Shown here one piece after another: positions 43,427 to 53,215 of a stretch of DNA of 64,000 nucleotides. The position numbers and the translations under genes are program-made. The stretch's first letter is position 1. Every line of letters starts with the position of its first letter. Below the pieces are notes generated by a model. That model did no database searches and was not told where the DNA came from. It saw only the letters and a program-made list of their open reading frames with translations. The stretch spans positions 62,001-126,000 of the forward strand of contig OX637630.1 in NCBI GenBank assembly GCA_951802195.1, given 5' to 3'. The DNA comes from Tausonia pullulans. Lineage: Eukaryota > Basidiomycota > Tremellomycetes > Cystofilobasidiales > Mrakiaceae.

Positions 43427-46400
43427 ATGCCCGCCTCCTCGCCTCACGACAAGCCCTCGAGCTCGACCTCGCCCCGGCCCTTCAAGGGCTCAGTCGGACC
43501 TGTCTCGCCGGGGAGCAGCCTCAGCCGGAGCTTCAATCCCAACGACCCGGATCAACGCGAGCGGCAAATGGCTCAGGACCTCGAGTCTGCCATGGCGATC
43601 TGTGAGTGGCCAGCCCAGCGCTGGAAGGAGCGACCACGCGGATCGAGGTGCACTCGGGGAAGCGCGAGGGCTACGCCTATCTTCAGGCAGACGGGCCTTC
43701 ACCTCACTGCCTTCTCCCTCAAGCGCCAGACAGGCCCCCCCCCCCCCCCCCCCCCCTTTCATCGTCTAGAGTGCCGCACTCATTGTCGGAGAGAAGGAGA
43801 CTGACGACTTGTGCGTCACCTCTTTCCAGCCCGAGCGCGCTCCAACTCGATGGTTTCGCCCTCTCTCCTCCCATCCTCGGCTCTCACCCCTCCTCCCATG
43901 TCATCGAGGGACTCGCACACCTCGCATCACTCTGACCATCCCGAGCTGCACCGCTCGCACTCACACTCGCACCCGAGGCGGTTGTCACGCGCGCCGTCGC
44001 AGGTCGTCCACGAGGACGCCCACTTCCCGATGCTCTCTGAACAGGAGGAGGCTGACATGTCCCGCGCCCGGGGCCACGGTCCTTACACCCATGAGGACGC
44101 CATTCTCGAGCAGGACGGCGAGGACGTTGACCCCGTCGCGATCGACTACGCCGACCGAGTGAGGCGGAGCATCGGTGATGAGTCGCCCCACCCGGACGAG
44201 GACGACGACGTCGACAGGAGGATGCGGGACGTCGACGACAACCGGTCCATCGGCGCCTCCACCGCCGCAGGGATGATGACGATGGGTTCGATGGGCCAGA
44301 TACTTACAGGCATGGGTGGCGGGTTCGTCGGTCGGAACCATTTTGACTACTCGCATCTCGAGAAGTGGGCCCAGGAGGAGAAGGTCTCCCTCGGGATCGC
44401 TTCGGACATCTCGCGTGCCGAGGGTGCTGGCGCGCAGGCGGGCTTTCCCGGGATGACTACGTACGATGAGCCGCGCGAGATGGACGCCCAGGAGAGCGAG
44501 CTGATCGCCAGCCCAGGCTCGATGTCGCCAGGTGGCAGCACGGGCGTGGCGGCCAGCTCAGTCTCTCCGCCTCCTCAGCCACTACACCACATCACTCACC
44601 CTTCAGAGGAGACGGCGTTCGTTCGACGACGCCAGCGCAAGCTCTCCCAATCAAACCCGGCCCCGGCCGGACGGAGGCAGGGAAAGCTCGCGCTTTTTGA
44701 GGGCGGTGGGGCGGCCGGAGCGACTTCATCCCCTCTCATGGGGCACGCCTCCATCCTCGGCGGACCAGTGGGCGGTGCGATGGGCGTCGCAGGAGGGAAG
44801 GCTAGTTCACCTCTTCTCCCGACAACCTCCCATGACTCGGGCGGCAACTACTCCACCTTCCCCAAACCTCCATTCTTTGACCGACCGTCGCAGACTCGCG
44901 GCGCCCCTACGCCCTCCCAGCCTGCGCAGGAGCGGCCCTACCGGTTCTCATTCTACTCCAACGCCCTCCCTTCGACTATTCATGCCCGATCTCTTTCGGA
45001 ACTCCCCGCGGATGGCCAGTCGTTCGAGGACCTCTTCACGGGCAAGGCTTTGGCAGAGGATGTCAACGAGGACGACAGTGTAAAAGGCTCCGGCACTGCG
45101 ACGCCCATCAACATCGACCACGTCACAGGCGCGGGGAGTGGACTCCTCAGCCGGGCGATTGGGAATGCGAGGAATGGGCTGAACGGTGGGAACGGCGGAG
45201 GAGGGGGAGGCGCAACGCCTGCTGCGAGATCGGAGGATCCGGAGGCGAGCACCTGGTGGCTCGACGTTCTCTGCCCGACGGACGAGGAGATGCGGATGCT
45301 CAGCAAGGTAAGAGTTCGATCTCATCAGCTCGACTAGACACGACACTGACACTTATATTCCCAGGTCTTTGGCATCCACCCGCTCACGACGGAGGACATC
45401 CAGATGGAGGAGACGCGCGAAAAAATTGAGCTCTTTCGCAACTACTACCTCGTCTGCTTCCGGTCGTTCGACCAGGACCCTTACAGCCAGACGCACCTCG
45501 AGCCACTCAACATGTACATCATCGTCTTCCGCGAGGGCACGCTTTCGGTGAGTCGCACGGACAGCCTCCTTTCCGCCTCCGGCCTCTTCACCTAATGTCG
45601 CCTTCCCCCAGTTCCACTTTCGTGGCACCCCGCACCCGCAGAACGTCCGTCGACGCATCAAGCAGCTCAAGGACTACATCTCGGTCACCTCGGACTGGAT
45701 CTCTTACGCGCTCATCGACGACATCACCGACGCCTTCGGACCGCTCATCCAGAGCATTGAGTATGAGGTCGACTCGATCGACGAGCTCGTCTTGATTCTC
45801 AAGGAGGCCGAGCAGAGCGACATGCTTAGGAGGTGCGTTTGCTGGACGACTGCCCTAAGAAGCTGGAGTGGCTTGCTGACGGAGTGTCACTGCGCGCAGG
45901 ATTGGAACATGCCGAAAGAAGGTCATGGGGCTGCTCCGACTGATGGGTAACAAGGCGGACGTCGTCAAGGGACTCGCCAAGCGGTGCAATGAGTCGTGGT
46001 CGGTTGCCCCAAAGAGCGACATTGTAAGTGGTATACCCCCATGCGTGTGGGAGCGTTGTACGCCGGCTTACCTAGCTCGCCGTCTTTCGCAGGGTCTCTA
46101 TCTCTCCGATATTCAAGTCAGCTCCTCGATGCCGACTGTCTTAGCTGCCTCCTGCTGACCCACGTGGCACGCCTTCTTCTCAGGACCATCTCATCACTAT
46201 GACTCAGAACTTGAACCATTACGAAAAGATTCTCTCTCGATCCCACTCTGTTCGTGTGGAGTCTACCTTCAGATTAGCTGAAGATCGATAAACCATTTCA
46301 CTGACGGAGGTTTTCCACCCCTGAATGCGCGAATACAGAACTACCTCGCCCAGATTTCGATCGAGATGACAGATGCCAACAATCAGACCAATGACGTCCT

Positions 46401-46753
46401 CAGCAGGATGACTGCGCTCGGTACCGTCCTTATGTGAGTTTCCTCCCTCGCGGCATCGCCCAAGCCGAGGGAGCCAAGCTAAAGAGCCAAGCTGACCGAT
46501 CTTGCTCGCCGCAGTCCGATGAATATCGTCACTGGTCTCTGGGGAATGGTGCTTTCGCTCTTTCTCCTTAGTAATACCTTTTCCCGGGATCGAGCTGACC
46601 CTGTCTGCCTCGCTGCCCACACAGAACGTCCAAGTGCCTGGTCAGGAAGTGCAAACCAACCTCCATTGGTTCTTCGGCATTGTTGGCTGCCTTGCGGCGT
46701 TCGCCCTCCTCGGAACCTTCCTCACATACCGCATCTTCAAGACGTCGTCATAG
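43427..46753 (+). CDS. CorA-type divalent cation (Mg2+) transporter, Alr/Mnr2 family
   Basis: Ten exons (43427-43601, 43830-45307, 45365-45547, 45612-45832, 45900-46023, 46093-46116, 46184-46249, 46339-46433, 46515-46548, 46625-46753) give 842 residues. The first 450 residues are Ser/His/Gly-rich and disordered, as in yeast Alr and Mnr2 proteins. The CorA cytosolic domain follows (WWLDVLCPTDEEMRMLSKVF, GIHPLTTEDIQMEETREKIE, NMYIIVFREGTLSFHFRG, YALIDDITDAFGPLIQSIE). Two C-terminal membrane helices come next: LGTVLIPMNIVTGLWGMN with the selectivity motif GMN, and FFGIVGCLAAFALLGTFL. It takes up or mobilises magnesium at the plasma membrane or vacuole; which of the two cannot be told. The GMN codons are split by a phase-0 intron between Met and Asn. 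One exon is only 24 nt. Confidence 0.94.
43735..43756 (+). repeat. 22-nt poly-C tract inside intron 1 of the CorA gene
   Basis: Uninterrupted run of 22 C just upstream of the branch region of intron 1 (43602-43829). Length is likely to vary between isolates or reads. Confidence 0.9.
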
Positions 46754-47655
46754 ATTCCTCCTCGTTTGGCCCCTGTCTCCCTATCTTCCTCCTACTGCCG
46801 AACTCCTTCTGTGTGTCCCCCAAGTTCTTTCGTTCATTCTTTTGCATCTCGGCTCCCTGTCGGATCGAGGTTTCTTTTTTGATCCCGTCGACTCCCTCCC
46901 TCCCCTACCTCCACCTCGCGCCCTCTGTTTGTTTGCTCGCTACCGCCCGAGGAGATCGTGCATGGCGCCATCCATCGTTTACCCGTCGTTCATCGTGTTT
47001 CTCTCATGCTCACTCGCTTGATACATCTCCTCTGTCTCGCATCCACTACATAAAAAAATGTCGCTATTTCTGTGCTGTGTCCATGTTTCAAGCTTATACG
47101 CGCGTGAGCTCTAAACAGAACAAAACAAAGACAGGTTCCTCTTCTCCGGTCCAGTCTTGTTGTTTATGATTGGATGATGCCGCAACGCGTGCGTTATTTG
47201 GCGGCATGAGGGAGGCGGGCGTCGGTGACAGAACCATCGGCGGAAAGTTGGGCACACAAGATGGCGAGATGGGACAAAGATGATGACGTTGTCGTCCGTG
47301 CATTTAGATATTCGTCCCCTTGCATCGAATAATGGCCTGCATCGACGGGCCCGCGGCGATGAACGAGGCGAGGCCCTTCCGATGTGGAGGTCGGTGGATC
47401 GGAAATCAACCGCAGGAGGAAGGGAGAAAATAATAGTGCCGTGCGGTCATGCGAAGATGAGACATATGTGGACCCGTGATGTGATCCATTTTCTGGCTTG
47501 CCGCGCGCAGGCCCAGGCAGACGGAAGAATGGTACAAGCCGGTAACGATCCAAGGCAGTAGCATCCTTCCTTTCTTCCTCCCATCTACCATTACCGTCCC
47601 CCTTCTCCTCGGCATCCTTCCTCTCCTCTATCTCCTCTCCTCCTCCTCACACTCT
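46754..47655. other. gap between CorA and fasciclin genes
   Basis: 3' end of the CorA gene and promoter of the fasciclin gene; the last 80 bp are CT-rich on plus, as often seen ahead of fungal starts. No gene recognised. Confidence 0.45.
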
Positions 47656-49584
47656 ATGATGCGGTCCTCCATTATCACCGCCGCGGGTCTTCTTGCCCTC
47701 GTCTCCAATGCCGTCGCCCAGGTGCGAATGTCTTCTTTCCACTTGGATCTCCTTCCCTGTGTTTGCTCATCCCCCTTCCCTTTCTCCTTCCCTATATTCA
47801 TGTTCTTCAGAACTCTACTGGATCGCCCGACTACGCCGCCGGCCTCCTATCTGCCCTCAACAGCCTTGGCCTCTCCGTCCTCGCCGGGTGCGTGAGGTTT
47901 TCTCGTCGCCTTTGCTCGGCTCCCGATCGGCCTCTGGCTCTTTTATTACGGGCCCCCCTTGCTTTCTTCCTCTTCTCCACCTGTCTCCTCCCTCCTTCAT
48001 CTCTCCGCTTCCTGCATTCACTGCCCCTCCCCGGGCACGCCGATTGACGTCTTCGCCTCTTTCCGTTTCCAGAGCCATCGGTGCCCTCCCGGCCGCCCCT
48101 CAGATCGCGCAGACTCTCCAGGCCGGCAACAGGGTGAGACCCGCTGTCCCAACAACTCTCTCCGCTTTCCTTCAGCCTCGATGCCGCACGCGCGCGATCC
48201 TGAGACATGACGAGGAAGCACGCCAAGGACTGACGCCTTTCCCCCCCGCCACTCGGCTTCCTCACCCGTCCTCTCCTCTTTCACTCCCCATCCACCGCAC
48301 AATCATCCACATAGACCGTCTTTGCCCCGAACAATGACGCCTTCTTCGAGCTCGGCATCACCGGTGAGAACCTCGCCCAGCAGAACGTCAGCTTCCTCAC
48401 CGATGTGATCCAGTACCATGTGAGTCCTTCCAATATCTAAAAGGGATGGAAAGTCGAACCTCATTCGTTCCTCCTCCCTCTGCTGACGTCCGCCTGTGCG
48501 CAACGCCATCTTCGATTCTTCCTCCGTCCCATAGGTTCTCCAGGGATCCTTCCCTCCCTCGGCCCTTACCACCAACGGATCGACCAGTGAGTGTGCATCG
48601 CTTTGCAACCGCGGAGAACCCGCTTGGCTCCGTAAAGGGGCTTGGCTGACCTTCTCTCGCCACCCGCAGTCGCCACCACCCTTCTCTCCGACCCCGAGTA
48701 TGTCCAGCTCCCCGGCCGCAACGCTTCGCAGGTCCTCGTCCTCAAGAAGGCCACCAACGGGACCACGCTCATTGCCTCGTCTGGCGAGCCCCGTGTCCTG
48801 TGAGTTCCCCAGCTGCTCTTGTCTGGCTTTGCTCGTGTCAACGTCATGCTCATCTTATTGACACTGCCTTTCCGTCGTCGCATGTCCCTTCAGCAACGCC
48901 ACCACCTACCGCAACCTTGAGGTCTACGTCATCAACAAAGTCCTCACCATCCCTGGCAACCTCTCGACCGTCGCCACCGAGGCCATCCCCGTCCTCGCCG
49001 GCCTCCTCACCTCGACCAATCTCGTTGCCCCTCTCGAGGCCATCCGTGGTATCACTGTCTTCGCCCCCTCTGACACTGCCATCTCTGCTGTTGAGAGTAA
49101 CCTCGGCTCGCTGAACGCCACTGCCATCAACAACATCCTTGCCAACCACGTCCTCAACGGTACTGTCGCTTACTCATCGACCCTCAAGAATGGCCAGAAG
49201 GTCATCACCGCCTCCGGTGAGGAGCTTGAGATCCTCATCCAATCCAACGGTACCTACGTCAAGTCGGGATCGATTACTGCCCGCGTCACCGCGACAGACA
49301 TCCTCGTTAAGAACGGTGTCGTTCACCTCATCGACCAGGTCCTCGTCAACACCAACGCCAACCCTCAGGCCGCTGCTTCTGCTGCATCGGTCGCTGCGAC
49401 TGCTACCCCCTCTTCTACTGCTGGGGGAGTCATTGGAAACAACCCGGTCGCTTCGGCTTCGGCTTCGGCTTCGGCTTCTGCATCTAAGGCTGCCACCGGT
49501 GGAGCCATCTCCTCCTTTTCTACCTCCTTCTCCCTCGTTGCTGTCATCGGCGCCGTCGTCGGTGGAGCTGCCCTCTTCGTTTAA
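47656..49584 (+). CDS. GPI-type cell-surface protein with two fasciclin (FAS1) domains
   Basis: Seven exons (47656-47721, 47811-47887, 48073-48133, 48315-48419, 48535-48586, 48670-48799, 48894-49584) give 393 residues. A signal peptide (MMRSSIITAAGLLALVSNAV) leads to two FAS1 domains: the first with TVFAPNNDAFFELGI and LTDVIQYHVLQGSF, the second with ITVFAPSDTAISAVE, INNILANHVLNGTVAYSST and VVHLIDQVLV. Several N-glycosylation sequons (NVS, NGS, NAS, NGT, NAT) are present. The tail is Ala/Ser/Gly-rich with a run of alternating Ala-Ser and ends in a hydrophobic stretch (LVAVIGAVVGGAALFV), the usual GPI-anchor signal. Such proteins act in adhesion at the cell wall. No operon-like context. Confidence 0.93.
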
Positions 49585-50063
49585 GCGAGAACTCTACCAG
49601 CCCCTAGCCCTCTCCCGCTCCCCCAAGGACTCCTTCCTTTCATTTCTTATTAAAAAAAACTTATCTGACCCTTATTTCGTCTTTTCCCCTCCGAGAAACA
49701 CTTACGCGCAATGTTTGATGCGCCCCATCGCAACATCTCCCTTCTCCCTTTCCACCCTTCCTCCCCCCCCCCCTTGTCCCTCCACATACTCACTCTGCTT
49801 CCTGTCCGTGTCGTCCTTGGTGTGTCCTTTTATTTTTCCTTACCTCCACCCTTTTGACTATAAGTATGCTCGCTCAGGCTATGTGTGTGTGATTGAATCT
49901 TAATGATACATGTCTCCTGCGTGATGTAGGTCGTGCACGCCAGCTGAGCGATAGATCTAACGTGGTCGTTGGAGACAAACGCTTAAGAACTAGATGCAAG
50001 ACCAGGTCATCGTCTGGATGGCAGCAGCAACCAACGCCTCGTCGTCAGCCGGCCGCGGTCTGT
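49585..50063. other. gap between fasciclin gene and repeat copy C
   Basis: 3' untranslated region of the fasciclin gene, T- and C-rich. No gene seen. Confidence 0.4.
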
Positions 50064-50509
50064 GATGTCCATCGGGGCGACAAACGTGGGGGCTTGAGTT
50101 TTCGGGCGGGGTCGTGGTGCACGTGTCTGGATGACAGACAAGCAAGGTCTTCAGCCGACGAATAGCACTGTCTGTCCAAGTGGGCGGACGGGGCGTTCGC
50201 CGGTGAGGAACTCCGAGCGACCTCGGTTCGAGTCCGGGTGCGACCTTTCAAACGGGTTGCATAGTATAGATGGTTAGTACACTCGGTTCTGAGCAAGACC
50301 TTGCTTTTGCATCCCTTTGCTTGGGTTTCCTCGCATCCCTTTGCTTTTCTCTCTCTTCTCTCTTCTTTTACTGGGCTTGCCAGAGTGAGACCTTGGCGCC
50401 CTCTGTGAGCGCCTCCACCATCAACGAACTGCCTCTGGCGCAGTCCCGTTTGCCGACTCTTCGAGCCTTCGCTGCTTCAGCCGACTTACCGTGTGTATTT
50501 TGACTATCC
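50064..50509 (+). repeat. dispersed repeat, copy C
   Basis: Nearly identical by eye to the reverse complement of 41957-42403. A-box-like sequence at 50173-50183 and B-box match at 50225-50235. It extends past the point where copy A stops, through a CTCTCTTCTC tract, to GACTATCC. Confidence 0.65.
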
Positions 50510-51084
50510 CTCAATATTCCCACACGCACCGGGCATCTTGCACTTCATCCATCCTCCACGAGTTCTTCGCCAACTATGACAGTCGCGCAAACTCCGAGAA
50601 CGGATCAGGCATCTTATCAGAGGCGCGCTTGGTGGCGTCCTGGCCTTGGCCTTCTTCTCATCAGCGCGCCGCTTGTCTTCCCTCGCCAGCGCAGACTGCG
50701 CCACCGTGCCCTCGCTGCTGACAGCGACAGCGGGAATCTACATAGGTGAGCATCAGGGAGGAATCATCCATTGAGGAGAGCTGACTTCATTTGGGTTCCG
50801 TCCCGACAGTGACGTTGCCGAATGCGAGCTGTTCAGGGAAGTCGAACGAGAGACGCTGGCGATGACCAAAGCTCCACACCAGTGAGTGAAAGTAAATTGT
50901 CACATGGATACAAGCGCATCGAACAAGTTGGCAGGCAACGAGCTTTGCCCGCCATACAGACAGTGACGCAGATTGTTCGGCGCTCATGATGGGCTCCCAT
51001 CAGTCGAGATTGGAAAACATGCCATCTCATCCCGTCCGTGCCTTCCAGAGGAAAGCAAACAGGACAGAACGACATGGGGGGTCC
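50510..51084. other. gap between repeat copy C and U2 snRNA
   Basis: No gene recognised. Short frames only. Confidence 0.4.
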
Positions 51085-51269
51085 CTGACAACACAAGGCT
51101 ATAGTGCAGCGCCGAGGTCATCGTGTCAGCGAGTCGTGCAAGCAGAGGACAACGCTGACGGGCAAGGCAAAAAGATGGAAACCAAAATGGGTCCAGTGGA
51201 CCCATATAAGTGGTTAAACTTATAAGAACAGATACTACACATGATCTAAGCCAAAAGGCCAGAGAGGAT
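51085..51269 (-). ncRNA. U2 spliceosomal snRNA
   Basis: The minus strand from 51269 reads ATCCTCTCTGGCCTTTTGGC, then TTAGATCATGTGTAGTATCT and GTTCTTATAAGTTTAACCAC: stem I, the branch-site-pairing GTAGTA, and stem IIa (ATAAGT...ACTTAT). Stem IIb GGGTCC-ACT-GGACCC and an Sm-like site ATTTTGG follow, then a hairpin closed by GTCAGCG/CGCTGAC. The order matches U2 of fission yeast closely. The 3' end is set from the usual length of about 185 nt and is approximate. It pairs with the intron branch site in the major spliceosome, in keeping with the dense introns here. Confidence 0.88.
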
Positions 51270-51333
51270 GAGGAACACATTAGACAACCGATTGAGACGA
51301 ACTTATGGGTTTGAGAGCAACCGGGCCTGACCA

Positions 51334-52740
51334 TCAACTCCTCTCCACCTGGGAATGGTACTCACTGACCATTTGATAACGCACAAAAACGAAGCTCGTA
51401 GTACGGTGGGGAAAGGGGCCCACGAGGGAAGGGAAGGGAAGGGAAGGGGGGGGGGAAGACGGGGAAGAGGGGAACCGCATCGCTAGGGGAATCTCCGCAC
51501 CGAGTCCAAGTGCCGCCTTTTCCTCGGCTTTGACTTGAAGCTGTTGAGATTTCACAACAGGTACAGGCATATTATGCGCGGTAGAGGGTGAAGGCGAAGC
51601 GAAAGGTTGTTGAGTGGATATAAGTGAGATGGTCGGCTCAGAGTCAGTGGCAGGGACGTCATCCGGTATTGACGCAGAGCTCATAGAGACCTCATCATGC
51701 TTCTTTCACAAAGTTTACGCCTACTGGGTCAGCCCACAGTCTTGAATTCGATGCTCCCAGTGTGCCAATCCGATGGTGATTTTAGTCTGACATACCTGGG
51801 GCCACCTCCAGGGGATCGTTGATGGCTAAACGATCCTCACCCTCATCGGCGAGTTTCGCCTCCTTTGGTGTCGCAAGTGTAGGCAACGAAAGTGCTGCTG
51901 CCATGCCACCCCACAGGGATGAGATAGACCTCAAGCTCCAAGGGTCAGGGCTATAGTAGCGCACCTCTAAATGTAAACAGAAGGTTGATATCGCACTCTT
52001 ATGTTCGATTCAGCCATGTCGACGACGAGCAGGACCCAGTATTGCTGACCGCCCCGTTGACGACCTCGACGGGGCCTATGTCGTTCAGTCTTGCTCCATG
52101 AGCCATTCCAATACATACGCACCCTGTTTGGAGCAGATAATGTCACTGCATGTACATCCAGTATACCACGGGAAAGGCGAGCAGCGACACCACGACCGCC
52201 TTCCTCCCATCCAAACAACAAGCAATTTGTTCCCGCGGTCCAGCCCTATATGTACTACCTCGTCGCTAACACTGTGACAGCCTCATCGAGAGGAAAATAC
52301 TCCACAGTGTCTCAAGCATCTGAAGTCGACGACGCTCCGAGTACGCTCTCCCTATGTCCGTTCGAGGTCTCTGCTTGCCTGGGTAGCCAACTTTTCAACG
52401 GCCCTTCCTCGTATCGGCTCTGCAGTCACCTCTTCTGTCGACGAGTATAGTCCTCTCATTATAGCGATAGGAAGGTCGGCCAGTATCAGGAAGTGTATGA
52501 CTCTGAGAAAATTGAGATTGAGGACGGGGAGGACAATTGGTCGAAGCCGGCCGTCGGTCTTTTCGTGACCCAAGCAGAAGAAGCATCAAACGAGGAGGGT
52601 CTATAGGGACTGAGAAGGAGGGATGTGGCCATTCGGATGACAACAGCAGCGATGAAGATCATGAGAAAGGCGAAAAGGCAGGTAAGAACACTGGAGGAAA
52701 AAGTCAGGGGGAGAGACGCGATCCGAGATCAGCGCGAGAG
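51334..52740 (-). other. probable protein-coding gene, exon structure unresolved
   Basis: Several minus-strand pieces look coding. One (52569-52680) reads CLFAFLMIFIAAVVIRMATS, a clear membrane segment, with a Ser/Pro tail. Another (51790-51963) reads EVRYYSPDPWSLRSISSLWG and then an acidic stretch, and joins in phase to the frame ending at about 52120 (DIICSKQ). A third (51500-51684) starts MSSASIPDDVPATDSEPT. I could not join them into one consistent model, and plus-strand frames compete at 52450-52600. It may be a membrane protein gene, two genes, or a decayed one. Confidence 0.3.
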
Positions 52741-53215
52741 GCTGACACCGCAAGATTTCAACCTATATAGGTTCGCCTAGGGACAAATCTTGCTGGTCTT
52801 CGTCCGAGGAATGCTCACCGCTGTCCAGAAGCGGACGACCTCCGCTGACAACGGTTCTGCTCCTTGCTTCTCCGGATGATGAGACAAAGGGCGGTATCAG
52901 TGACCATGGCAGGGGGGCCTTGCCGCTCGGAGTGGCTCTGCAAGATGGGTTCGCTGACAGTTTGCTGAGGGGGAGGCTGAGAGTGGGATGGGTTGGCTTG
53001 AATCTACTCGCTCCTCAACATCTCATAGCTTCTCCCTTCATCCCTTCTCTGCTCTGTGTCTTATGGCTCGTCACTTCAATGGAGAAGCCTGCTAATGGCT
53101 TCGCCTCGCAGTCCGCCTTCCTGCTATACCGATAGCGCGATCTCTTCTCGACTGTCAGCCTACTTTCATCATCAGCGAGAAGACCCGGTCGGTCCTTAGC
53201 CCTTCATCATCAAGA
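52741..53215. other. gap before the pseudouridine-degrading enzyme gene
   Basis: A Ser/Pro-rich minus-strand frame lies around 52790-52970 (for example GGRPLLDSGEHSSDEDQQDL) and may belong to the unresolved gene at left. Otherwise nothing seen. Confidence 0.35.
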
